This document shows positions 31,817 through 44,195 of a stretch of 64,000 nt of DNA, piece by piece; the stretch's first letter is position 1, and each line of letters begins with the position of its first letter. The translations under genes were made by a program, and so were the position numbers. The notes beneath the pieces were generated by a model. That model had not been told where the DNA came from. It made no database searches and saw nothing but the letters and a program-made list of their open reading frames with translations. This DNA comes from Symsagittifera roscoffensis. Its lineage: Eukaryota; Xenacoelomorpha; Acoela; Convolutidae. The stretch spans positions 978,037-1,042,036 of the forward strand of contig NC_087071.1 in NCBI RefSeq assembly GCF_963678635.1, written 5' to 3'.

Positions 31817-33927
31817 TTTTCTCAGTCAGATTTTTCAGCGCATACACATGTTTTAACTTTTACTCCTTGAATCACATAACAATGGGCGACACTTTACAGT
31901 TTTTCTAGCGATTCAATTCGTCTGCAACGTTATTTTGGAAAGTAAAGTGCTCAAAGTGATGCCACATGTTTTGACTTTGGTGCCGGGGCTTCTTATTCTT
32001 GTCGGCTTACTGTCCATCTGCCAACCGGAGAGTCTATTGCAAATGTAGGCACTAAATTATTCGTTGGGCTATAAGAAATACCAATTGTGCTAATGGGTTG
32101 TGAAATTGCAATATCTCCAAGAAAGTAACCCACAAAGGACAAACTTTTGGCATAAGAAGGCCTACTAGTCACAAAACTGAAGCTCCTCTCAGACTTAAAT
32201 GTAACATTGGTTTCTTTTTGTCTGTAAATAGACAGTCGTCTCATAATTTTTTCTGATACACCAGTGGTTTTAGTTCATTATTTTTTCACAGTATCCTCTT
32301 TCACAATTGTCATAACCTCTGATAATTCACTGCTTTTTAGATCAGTCCGAACTCTTGGATAAAGTTTGGGCACTAAGACTAGCTCGGGAAGATAGACTCC
32401 TCGCTTGCAGACTAACTTTTCTAACGAACTTGAATATCTGGAAGTATAAAACTGATCAATAGTTAGAAAACATTTCTATATTGTAGGCAACTCTTATCGG
32501 AAGTTTTTATTTGATCCCTCCTCCAAGCAATTTGGCCGCTGCAATCATTACGCTCTATTGTTGTTCATGCAACTTTAATATCAGCCTTTGGATTCATCCA
32601 AGCACCAAGCACTGATTTTGTTGAAAGGCTTGTCTCCACTTTCACCGAATTCTGGCAGATGTTCTTTTTTTTTCAACCAATCAAAAAACTCCTGCTTCTT
32701 TCAGGGCAAACTATTTCCTGGAGTTGTAATGAGGTATGTGTCTGTTGCAACTTGGATAGTTTGGGAATTAAAAGTTTTCAACACAATGACAACCCAAATC
32801 ATTTAGGTTTTCAACTTTTCGGTCCAAGTATTAGGAGAAAAACATCGGCTTTTTTTCCTTGAACGCAGAAAACAAAACGGCACTATGATTTCTCAGCACA
32901 AAACTCTTAAGTATTTGATTCAAGTTTGTGTAAAGGTAATCACAGTTTTTCCAGTGGAGGCCGTGTTAATAATTTGTTATTCAGTTGTAAAATTTTGCTC
33001 GAGTTTTGGTAGCATACTGAAATTCACTGGAAGTAAAAAAAGGGGTCGTTCGCTGTATTCTGCTTTTGATATTGCTAACTGTTTAACAACAAAGGCATTT
33101 TTCTGGAAACAAAAGCCTTCTACGTCAAGCATAACTGATATCTCGCATAGCTTTCTAGTAATTGATAAACTTCTGGTTTTTTCATTTTAATGAAAAGACA
33201 GAAAACTGCTCCATTCAAACTTCCCATTAAGCTGTTGTTACAAATACAGGGCAACTTGTATCAGTGCGTGGGAGCTTCTTGATAAATTGAGTGTATAAAT
33301 CCAGCCGCATTGTGCAAAATAGCGTGCAATCAAAAAAACTTTGGAGTTTTACGATTATTTGTGCAAGGAAGAGTTATCATTACCAATCAAGCCACAAGAT
33401 GGGCTCATTTTAATTGAAATTTTGTAATTAAGATTATGAGAACCAACAAAAAATAGAACATGCAGCTAGAAAAATTTTTCATTGCTTAGAAATGTCAAGT
33501 TAATTTGTTTTAAAGACGTACACGTTTTGTGGATTATTTTTAAATCAATAGGGGTTACTCTGCTTTTTGTAATTGTGTTGTTTGTTTTTGGAAATACGAA
33601 TGAGTTTGCAACAACAATTTAGACTGACTAAAATATCGGTGCTAAATAATCCAATAAACCACCGGAGGTCTTTGGTTTTTTGATAGCTTGTTGAAACGTA
33701 GACGGAATTTTTTCTCTACCCAGATTGAGTAAAAATAAGGCGACCAATTGATTACGTTTTCATAATCAGCAATTTCGCTTTACGCGAGGAACTCCACTTG
33801 AAAGGTCCCCCATCCTTAGGATCTTGGAGACGAAACAATACTTTTCTCCTTGTTATAATAATTTGGAAGTTCGAAAAATTTTTTCACCATAATTATAACC
33901 TTTTCACGAATCTGGTCATAAAACTTT
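31817..33927. repeat. Large inverted repeat, left arm
   Basis: This arm is the reverse complement of 33990-35603. Where I aligned 100-base blocks (31967-32070 against 35340-35450; 33781-33870 against 34040-34135), identity is about 90%. The outer end is near TTTTCTCAGTCAGATTTTTCAG, and the inner end is TCATAAAACTTT at 33927. It carries about 590 bp (roughly 32565-33165) with no counterpart in the other arm. No clear terminal-repeat or target-duplication signature was seen at the ends. Confidence 0.85.
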
Positions 33928-33989
33928 GGTTGAATTAATTTAGGAGTTTATATATTTGTAAATGTATAATCTCCTCGCTTAACTCGTCG

Positions 33990-35603
33990 AAAGTTTTATG
34001 ACCAGATTTGTAAAATTGTTAAATTTATGGTCAAAAGTTTTTTCGAACCTCCAAATTATTATAACAAGGATAAAAGTATTGTGTCGTGTCCCAGATCCTA
34101 AGGATGGGGGACCTTTCTAAGTGGAGGTCCTCACATAAAGCGAAATTGCTGATTATGAGAACGTATTCAATTGTTCGTCTTTTTTTAAACTCAAAATGGG
34201 TAGAGAAAAAGTTCCGTCTATGTTTAAACAAGCTATCAAAAAACCACATACTTTCGTTGGTTTATTGGATTTTTTAGCACCGATATTCTAATGAGTCTAA
34301 ATTGTTTTTGCAAAGTCATTTGTATTTCCACTTTATATCAAATTCAGCAGATTATAGAAATCTTGGAAAAAACAAGAAATCAAATTGCAAAAAAGCAGAG
34401 CAACCCCTTTTGATTTAAAAATAATCCACAAAAACGTGTAAGTCTTTAAAACAAACTTAACGTGATATTTCTAAGCGAAGAAATAAACTTCTAGCTGCGT
34501 GTTCTGTTTTCTATTAGTTCTCATATTCTTAACTACAAAGTTTCAATTAAAATGAGCCCATGTTGTGGCTTGATTGGTATTGATAACTCTTGCTTGGACA
34601 AATAATCGTAAACCTCCAAATTTTTTTTTGATTGCACGCTATTTTGCACAAAGCGACTGGATTTATACCCTAGTTATACCAAGAGTCTACCACGCACCGA
34701 TATACAATGCCCTGTTTTTGTAACCAGCTTAATTGATTGTTTGAATGGAGCAGTTTTCTGTCTTTTTTCATCAAAATGAAAAAACCAGAAATTATTCGTT
34801 TAGTAGAATAAGTTAACAACAATTAATTAACAACAACAGAGCGTAATGATTGCAGCGGCCAAATTGCTTGGAGGAGGGATTAATTAATAAGTTCCGAAGT
34901 AGAGCTGCCATCATTAAAGAAATGTTTTCCAGTTATTGATCAGTTTTATACTTCCAGGTATTCAAGTTCACCAGAAATGCTAGTCAGCAAGCGAGAAGTC
35001 TATCTTCCCGAGCTATTCTAAGTGCCCAAACTACATCCAGGAGTTCTTATGGATCTAAACAGCAGTTAATTGTCAGAGGTTACGAAGATTGTGAAAGATG
35101 ATACTGTGAAAAAATTCTGAACTAACAGCACTAGTGAATCAGAGCAATCAGAGAAAAATTATGAGACGACTGTCAATTTACAAACAAAAAGAAGCCAATG
35201 GCACATTTAACGTTGCAAGAAGCTTCAGTTTCGAAAATAGTAGGCTTTTTTATGTAAAACGTTTGTTCTTTGTGGCTTACTTTCGCGGAGATAAGGCAAT
35301 TTTACAACCCATTAGCTGAATGAATAGGTATTCCTCATAGCCCCACGAATAGTTTAGTAACTACATTTGCAACAGACTCTCTGGTTGGCAGATGGACAGT
35401 AAGCCGACAAGAATTAGAAGTCCCGACACCAAATTCAAAACATGTGGCGTCACTTTGAGCACTATACTCTCCAAAGTAATGTTGCAGACGAACTGAATCG
35501 CAAGAAAAACTGTAAAGGCGTCGCCCATTGTTATGCAATTCGAGGAGTAAAATGAAAACATGTGTATGCACTGAAAAATCTGACTGAGAAAGGAATTTTT
35601 TAG
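33990..35603. repeat. Large inverted repeat, right arm
   Basis: Begins with AAAGTTTTATGACCAGATTT, the complement of the left arm's inner end, after a 62-nt spacer (33928-33989). It is about 1.6 kb long against 2.1 kb for the left arm because it lacks the 590 bp segment. Its outer end is CTGACTGAGAAAGG at about 35600. A minus-strand frame (35723-35361) enters this arm from outside and encodes a hydrophobic, membrane-like segment ending LLILVGLLSICQPESLLQM; the left arm retains the same frame and stop over that stretch. Confidence 0.85.
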
Positions 35604-36300
35604 ATACGTTACAACGGTTAGACACCAAGGATTCGATGTAATATACATTACGCTTAAATTGTTTCCACAAAGTCGATGGTCGCGTACGATTGATTTGAGC
35701 ACTTCACACATCATTCTGTTCAAACATCCTCGTGACGTTCAGCAACTAGATATTTTAGGGGCAAACGATTAGACCCCGGTACATCAATTTTTTTTGAGAT
35801 AAAAATCAAATATCACACAGCTTGGACCAGCAGTTTTTTAAAACCCTTTTCTAGAGAAAAAACTACTCCAATCACAAATGGAAAAGAAAAACTTTTCTAT
35901 TCTGCGGCATATGGTACCATTTAAAACTGACTAGCTAAAACGTTAAACAAAAAACATTTCCAATTGCGAGATCATAACTTTTTTATGATTGTTTGCTCTT
36001 TGCAGTCAATGGAAACAAACCTGTCAAAATTGAAAATATCGGGTGATTCGAGACAGCATTTAGACATTTAACCATTCAAGAAACCAGTATTGTATAAAGA
36101 CGTGCAATTAATTTGGAATCCATCTATTACGACAAGTACATTACAAGTACTGCAAAGCTCAATTATGACCGCTGAAGCTTTCTTTCTACATCCTAAACAC
36201 TTATATGATAAAGAGCAACCACAAGCTGCACATATTTTTATGATAAAACTATCAAACTTAGAAAGCTCAACTGTTCTACCTCAACCTGCTTAGACTCCTT

Positions 36301-36500
36301 NNNNNNNNNNNNNNNNNNNNNNNNNNNNNNNNNNNNNNNNNNNNNNNNNNNNNNNNNNNNNNNNNNNNNNNNNNNNNNNNNNNNNNNNNNNNNNNNNNNN
36401 NNNNNNNNNNNNNNNNNNNNNNNNNNNNNNNNNNNNNNNNNNNNNNNNNNNNNNNNNNNNNNNNNNNNNNNNNNNNNNNNNNNNNNNNNNNNNNNNNNNN
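36301..36500. other. Assembly gap (200 N)
   Basis: Two hundred N, abutting a tetranucleotide array. The round size suggests a placeholder, so the true array length here is unknown. Confidence 0.99.
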
Positions 36501-36830
<330 letters not shown>

Positions 36831-36852
36831 CTCTCTCTCTCTATCTCTCTCT

Positions 36853-36903
<51 letters not shown>

Positions 36904-36905
36904 TC
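36831..36905. repeat. (CT)n microsatellite
   Basis: CT-rich run with interruptions, directly following the TATC array. Confidence 0.9.
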
Positions 36906-37202
36906 GTTCAATCTGTCTGGCTATTGATCTATCCAGGCATCTGTCTATCTAACCAGTTATCTCTGGAGCATTGAAACTTATATACAATGCAATACTAGCT
37001 TCGGTAACGGCCAAAAGGAAAAAAACATTCTAGGTAACGACTGAATTTATTTTGATCTGACACAAAAAAAAACAATTGGGGTTATTGCCATTGAACCTTC
37101 AGCTTGAGATCTATTGGTATAAAGTCTCTCAATGGGATCTCTTTGGGAAAAAAACAAGTCACCTAGAAAATATTTGTACAAAATTTCAGTTTGATATATA
37201 CA

Positions 37203-37251
37203 TATCTCTCTCTCTATCTCTTATTTTTTCTCTCCCCTCTCTCTTCCTCTC

Positions 37252-37285
<34 letters not shown>
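37203..37285. repeat. (CT)n microsatellite preceding the second TATC array
   Basis: CT-rich run including about 15 perfect CT units, in the same CT-then-TATC neighbourhood as the first array. Confidence 0.9.
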
Positions 37286-37286
<1 letters not shown>

Positions 37287-37309
37287 CCTTTTTATATGTC
37301 TGTCTGTCA

Positions 37310-37843
<534 letters not shown>

Positions 37844-38074
37844 ACTAAGAAAGACTACTTTTAAACCAAAATCATATTCATCATGAATTAAAATCAAAAC
37901 ACAGCAAAAACCAATCAAACAAAAACCATACACAACAGATCTTTTCGCTTTAATAGCAAAAAAAACCTAACTGATAATATGAATTTATCAGGCCCACCAA
38001 GCAATGACTAAAAATGTACAATAAACCAAGTCTTTAACCTTTATGACCCTCTAGATACAATACCTCAACAAAAA

Positions 38075-39650
38075 ATGGAAATTAAAAACAATTTTCTGCC
38101 ATTAACAGAAAAATTAACCCTCGAATTATCACAGAAACATCAAAACCTTGAGCCAGTTTTAAGACAATTGAAATCTTGGCACAAATATAAAACCATAACA
38201 ATTAAAGCCGATATCATCATTCTAGGAAAAGAAACCCTTCTTACATATTTCAGAAAAATTAATATTACCTCTATCAACAAAATTATAGATATTTTCGAAT
38301 ACCAAACATCTGATCTCATAGCTTTTCATACTTCCCACTTATTATACACTAAAGGACACTCATAATCAGAAAAAAACATACTCCAATTTCATTCAAAATT
38401 TTTACTTACCAAATGCAACAATTTGGGTTAAAGTATTATGCAATGAATGCATAACATGCCAATTAAACAAACCATACCCAAACCAAAAACAAAATTTTAA
38501 AGGACAAAATCTGTAATTCAATCACAGAATTTGATTTAATACAAAAGGGCCAATATCACCATCCTCTGAAGGGAACTCATATAGAAAGGTCATAGTCGAC
38601 GCATTTGCACATTACGTAGCACTTAACGCAGTACCCCATTGTAATGCTTTTTATGCATATATAGCACCTTATGAAAACTGGATAGCAAAACTCGGATTAC
38701 CCGAAATATTTGTTACAGACAATGGCACTGAATTTATAGACAACGAAATTATCACAATATACCACTCATATAATATTAAACACAAGCCACGTACATCTCA
38801 TGCACCCTGGACTAGTGGATTAGTCGGAGGCATGAACCGTTCATTACAAGAGTATCTCAGTTGTATCCTTAACGGAAATAAGACACGATATACTGAATGG
38901 TCGACAGATGTAAAACTATTCACCTATCTTATAATTCACGAATCACAACAACTATAGGACTGTCACCCTATGAAAAGGTTTTCAATCAAAAACCACGAAA
39001 ACCGATAATGTTCACAGTAGCTTCTTCAAGAAACACACAAGGTTATTTTCAACCCACTAAAAAATCAATATGTTGTAATCTACCACTACATACCCACGAT
39101 GAAGATTACTTCCATCATCCACAAAATTCACAGTTAGCTTCCGGTTTACACACCGAATGAATTTTAAGCAGAGAATAAAAACATAAAAAAGTAACAAAAA
39201 AGTTATTACAGAGACGAAATATTAATTACCAAATAAATTCTCGATTCACACCAGCTACAAACTTAAAAAATGGAGCATACGTTTAATTCAATACAACACA
39301 AAAAGGTATTTCTATAAAACTACAACCACTCCAAAAAGGACCATATCAAAAAATTGATAAACCCACTGATGTAACATACACATCTCTAGACCTAAACAAA
39401 AAAGAAAATGTTCAACACCGGAACACTCTTTTGCCTTATTATCCGAGAGAGTACGCAATTATACTCCTTCAGAGGACTCAAAATTATTCACAATAACTCC
39501 GATTACAAACAAAATCAAAGTACTGATATGAATTCTATCCAAAAATCAATAGAACAAAAAAACAAAAAAGAACTTAACAAACAAACATCTCAAAACTTAG
39601 AAAACAAAAAGATACCTCAAACAGAAGGAAAAATCAAAATTTAGCAGAAA
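38075..39650 (+). pseudogene. Integrase of the second retroelement, fragmented
   Basis: Fragments in several frames. First a linker ending HTSHLLYTKGHS (38075-38365); then LPNATIWVKVLCNECITCQL, the CX2C end of the integrase zinc-binding domain (about 38395-38515); then the core: FDLIQ near 38530, a frameshift, YRKVIVDAFAHYVALNAVP and LGLPEIFVTDNGTEFID with the second catalytic Asp (38718-38720). The third catalytic position reads SGLVGGMNRSL, Gly (codon 38826-38828) where integrases have Glu. The C-terminal part (38897-39160) holds GLSPYEKVFNQKPRKPIMFT and THDEDYFHHPQ, and further debris continues to 39644. The DNGTEF and G-L-V-x-G-M-N-R motifs make the assignment secure; it cannot be active. 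Confidence 0.8.
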
Positions 39651-40380
39651 AGGTTCTACCACAAGATCAAAAAGAAAAGTCTCAACATAGAAAATCATCG
39701 CAATTCCAAAATCAGCCATGAAAAAATTATAAAGCATTCATTCCACAATCTGAAATATTAAAGAAAGTTGAATTTCAGAAACCACTTCAAAATGAAATAA
39801 CAATTTCATCTCTTGAAAGATCTTTTAAACACCCGTAGATTTTCTCAAAATTCATGCTGAAAAGCACTTGACAAACTAGTTCCAACTCAGCCAAAAAGAA
39901 CTTTTCCCAATCATCATCTTATTTTTGACACGACTTCTTTAGCCGACAAACAATCCCTTTCAAGCGTAACTCTAACTATAACTAAAAACCCCTAGGGCAG
40001 AAATAAGCAAACCGCTAAAAATAGACACCTGAATTAAACAACGTCTCAATATTACAACCCTCCCTTATCAAGTAGAACAAAACTCAACAAAATTGTCCCA
40101 ATTTAGAACCAAAAACCTCTCAAGCAAAAATATTAAATTAGCCTAAAGAACTAAATCGACATGGTCATTTAGCCTAAAGTACGAATATCTCTCAGATACC
40201 CCCAATCATCCATAAATAGAAACAAAACTAGGAAGATCTTAAAGAGCCCTCAAAACATCCCTACACCAAAAAAAGCCGAAACCCTTCCCACTTGTCAAAA
40301 AACCAATAAATAAACCAAACGCACTCAAATTTAGCCTCAAAAAATAAAAATTAATTCGACGGAACGAATCATTTCTTCAA

Positions 40381-40545
40381 ATGCTTCATTCACAAACAGT
40401 CAGCCATATTCAAGATATAATTTCAAACTTTTTTCAAACTCTGTATAATCCTAATAGCCGATATCCTAGAAAAATTCATCCTCCTCCTGATAATGTTTTG
40501 CAATTATTTCATCATTTTTTAGTTTCTGGCCCAAACCTACATTAA
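40381..40545 (+). CDS. Small ORF, 54 residues, unknown
   Basis: ATG at 40381 encodes MLHSQTVSHIQDIISNFFQT followed by a His/Pro-rich part (KIHPPPDNVLQLFHHFLVSG) and TAA. The same frame stays mostly open for another 75 bases after the stop and overlaps the start of the two-TM ORF. I do not recognise it. It may be the remnant of a longer accessory protein of the element. Confidence 0.25.
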   Translation: MLHSQTVSHIQDIISNFFQTLYNPNSRYPRKIHPPPDNVLQLFHHFLVSGPNLH

Positions 40546-40600
40546 TTTTTCAAAACTCCTTAACCGCCTCCTCAGGTACGATATTTCAATAAATATCTAA

Positions 40601-40780
40601 ATGTTCCAACATCTGTTCAGTAGAACAGATGTTTTTCTTCTTTTTATAATATTTCTCACTTTTATGACATCCCTCATAATGACAATCTCCAAATGTATAA
40701 AAAAGGCTACCATAAGTTTCGCATTAGCAATGATACTTTTAATCCTTTTCATCAAAGAATATTACAATAAACATAAATAA
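40601..40780 (+). CDS. Small two-TM protein, 59 residues, unknown
   Basis: ATG at 40601 to TAA at 40780, uninterrupted. It has two hydrophobic helices, VFLLFIIFLTFMTSLIM (residues 11-27) and ISFALAMILLILFI (38-51), split by a short basic loop KCIKK and ending in a charged KEYYNKHK tail. It sits between the integrase and env-position regions of element 2, whose other frames are nearly all broken, so its integrity may be chance or may mark a small membrane protein of the element. No family is recognised. Confidence 0.35.
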   Translation: MFQHLFSRTDVFLLFIIFLTFMTSLIMTISKCIKKATISFALAMILLILFIKEYYNKHK

Positions 40781-40787
40781 TCTTCGT

Positions 40788-41137
40788 AAATAAATAATTT
40801 TTTAAGTTTTTCCAAAATTGCTAATCAACAACCCTCCCACCAGTCCCAAGCAACAAGATCCCAAGAAATTCCAACAACATCAACAATTAATCAAACAGAT
40901 AACCCCCAATCATCAACACACACCTCTTTTCAAGACAGTTCAAATACTTTTGAAGACAGGCACGCACGGTTGTCCGAACCTCTAAAACCATTAATTCGCC
41001 AAGCACATTTAAGAGAACCACAATACGAACCAGTATATAAAATACACCCCCTCTCCAGCAAGATCCTAAGCAAGACACCAAAGTCAAAATCAAAACACGC
41101 TCGAAATATACAGACAAATTATACATCCAAGACGTAA
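40788..41137 (+). pseudogene. N/Q/S/P-rich open frame without start, unknown
   Basis: Open for about 115 codons (SKIANQQPSHQSQATRSQE, THTSFQDSSNTFEDRHARL, LIRQAHLREPQYEPVYKIHP, SKTPKSKSKHARN) and closed by TAA TAG. There is no ATG. A second frame of similar composition follows directly (VQFNIPYSPIANPIDLSSST..., to about 41280, then FPEKAFHPPATTEHLPYWM), suggesting one protein broken by a frameshift. A hydrophilic, basic-ended protein between pol and env; a structural or accessory role is possible but not shown. Confidence 0.3.
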
Positions 41138-42372
41138 TAGAAATTTGCAAACCCCCAGAGTTCAATTCAACATACCTTATTCACCAATAGCAAATCCTAT
41201 AGACCTCTCCAGTAGTACAATCCAAAGGACTCTCCAGACCGCATCACAACAAAACACATCAATCATCCCATGAGATTATTTAGGTTCAACTCGTACATCT
41301 GAACAATTTCCAGAAAAAGCTTTTCATCCCCCTGCTACTACAGAACATCTCCCATATTGGATGACACAAGTTGTCACTCAAAGTGAACCAAATTAGTGAA
41401 CGATCCAATACACGTTTCATCTGACACAACTTTGTCATTACCAAAAACGATTTCACTCCCCTCTTCCTCAACTCAAATCTCACCAACAACATTTACTCCA
41501 AATTTTCCCACAAATCTCGACGCTAGATATCGAGAACATTCAAACAATAACATACCCCTTTGATTAGACTGGAATACATTCGTAGCACCCCTCCAATATT
41601 TGGTCACCATCACTCAAGTAACAGATTACACAACTGTGCACTAAACAAATTACAATACCGACAAGATATTCACAAAGATATTCAAGAACAAAACATACAA
41701 ATACTTACACAGAATAATCTGACACTAAGATTTGAAATCACAATAAGACTAAAAAATATAATTAACTATCCTTTACCCCTAGCCCCACCCCCCCAATTAT
41801 AACAGCTCAATCTTTCCCTCCCCCATTTATTACCACAGAAACCATCTACAAATACGATAGGTATACAAAAAAACTGGACATATATTTTTTTATAATCCAT
41901 AGTTAGGGTTATCATACACATGTATCTTCTAAATATACTAATTTTCCAGACCCTTCTCTTTCTTAATTTCTCAGAACTCGATCATAAAAATCCTTCCCCC
42001 CGAACAGGACCCCAGGATTTACTAGTCACAGACTATGACTGTGGAGAAAATGAACATTAAATTTTACATAAATATGCAATAAATCAAATCACTCAATGCG
42101 AATTCTAACTACACAAGCTTTAAAAAAACAACAATTATTATAGCTACATTTTACTCAAAAGTTCGAGCTACAACACTAACAGGATATAAAATCCTAGCGA
42201 CATTTTCCGAAAAGAAAACACATTGTTCTCAAGTCTCAAACGGAAATAAGAATAGACTTGATCATGAATCTCTCCACCAAAGTAATATTGAAAGACTTTT
42301 ATGTCTCAGACCTGATGATTGTAAAAACGAACCTAGCCGATTAAAAGTTACGTCAAAAATTCAAACAGAAAA

Positions 42373-43660
42373 TTGGTAAAATTTCAAGTTTTTCCAGAAT
42401 CTGCACTTCAAGCCGAACTTGAAAGATACCAAAGTCATATAAAACTAGACGACAAATTTCCATTCCATGGCGCGCAAGGAAGACTACCTAACGACCTCCA
42501 TGGTAAAAATTGGAAACCACGCATCGGAATAAACAATCCCTCAAATTGCAAAGCAGACATTATAAATAAAGGATACCAAGAAATAATGTTTTTTGATTGG
42601 AAAATGCAACTTGAAAAAGTACAATTAACACGAGATTTAAAAGATGACATCATAATTTATCAAGCAAACAGACTCCCTTGCAAAAATGACCCAGGATACT
42701 GTGATCCCACTACACGAATACAATCAATAACAAATGTTTGGTGTCCTGAAGACACATGTACCATATTTCAAGTACCGAAAACACACGCTTGAAAGATAAA
42801 ACTTCACCGAAATTATTTTATTGAATCAATCCCTTATGAAGACCTAAAACCATGACAAAATCAGACAGAGTAATTATAAATTTAGAAACTTTAACAATAT
42901 AGAAAACAAATCGACACATTTCGAAATTTACCCAGAAACGGAACTTGCATTTAAATACAACAAACCACTTTATAAAACGCAATATTCAGAAGTTCTTGTC
43001 AAATACGAACAAGGTTTCGACATGAATACAGGAAAATTATGCATGAATCCCCATGCAACACGTTACTCAACCAGCGACGAAAATTCATACATCCCAGTAC
43101 ACCTCCAGAAAACACGGGAAAACACTGGTGGAAAAATAAAACCACAAGACAAAGACAGTACACGTTTACAAGGTTTATCACTTATGAACAACACTTATTT
43201 TGGCGCAATTCATTATGACACACACACGTAGACATGAAACTAGACTATACAATAAGTAGAGTTTTTCAAGAATTGTCTTTAGCAGAACTTGAAACACTAC
43301 ATCAATTATGCGAACTTGAGAGAACACAAATTCTACAATCACTTGCACAAGCAGTACTCAAAATCCCCTGTGCAAGATATTTATTATCAGGTTACAGATC
43401 GAAGTTTATTGACTATGAAGGAAACATACTATGGTGTTACACTTGTACCAAAAAAGTATCACCCTAATATGTTTTTGAAGATAAAAGATGCTATAAAAGA
43501 TTCCCAATATTCTATAAAAATAAAGTACATTTTGTTGATACACTTTCCCGAAGAAATTATTTTTAGGATACAGCAGTCACATGTGAGTCAGAAAACAGCC
43601 ACAACGTAGTACAATTGAATCCTGACAAAAATAAATACTTCCTTCTCACACCATAACCTA
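42373..43660 (+). pseudogene. Env-position protein fragments, part 1
   Basis: The frame 42373-42792 reads VKFQVFPESALQAELERYQS, KLDDKFPFHGAQGRLPNDLH and, near its end, paired cysteines (CKNDPGYCDP, WCPEDTCTIF). A different frame (about 42870-43230) has ETELAFKYNKPLYKTQYSEV, and a third (43234-43467) has FQELSLAELETLHQLCELER and YEGNILWCYTCTKKVSP. Clustered Cys and the position downstream of integrase suggest an envelope-like glycoprotein, but no signal peptide, furin-type site or fusion peptide is evident in this broken copy. At least two frameshifts separate the parts. Confidence 0.35.
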
Positions 43661-43663
43661 CAC

Positions 43664-44038
43664 TTATGCAACCATTAAAAAAAATTTCACCAGAAAGCAT
43701 TAGAGCTATTGCCCGCAATTCATTTATCGATTTACAATCGATCGGCATATACTCTAAATCCGACGTTTAACACTACATACGTACACAACATTGTCAAAAT
43801 ATACTCACAAAAATGGTCACAATACAACGACAATCCACAGATCAAAACGTACGCAAAATTGCATAAACATCAGGCTTCTCAGACATCTACGCACAAAACT
43901 ATAGCTGATCTTTTAAAGATATAAAACATTACATTTATTTAAATGGAGAAGAATACAGACCACAAGACATATCTTCGAGTTTTGTAAATTTGAAAAACGA
44001 ACTTCTTGCCTTTCTAGGATGGCCCTACTAAATGTCAG
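43664..44038 (+). pseudogene. Env-position protein fragments, part 2
   Basis: ATG at 43664 opens MQPLKKISPESIRAIARNSF and IDLQSIGIYSKSDV before TAA; the same region continues, with more stops, as HYIRTQHCQNILTKM, TSGFSDIYAQNYS and YIYLNGEEYRPQDISSSFVN, ending ELLAFLGWPY at about 44030. It reads like the continuation of the part 1 protein. No TM segment could be placed with confidence afterwards. Confidence 0.3.
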
Positions 44039-44195
44039 AAAGATTGACTATATGACACGCAAAGTTTAACTTTCTTGGATTTCTTTTCTCTCTACTAAAA
44101 AAATCTAAAACACATGCGCAATACACACAAAAACAAGCAAACAAGCAAGCGTAGCCCGCATACTTTTTGCTGGATTTTGCGGAATATTCTCATGA

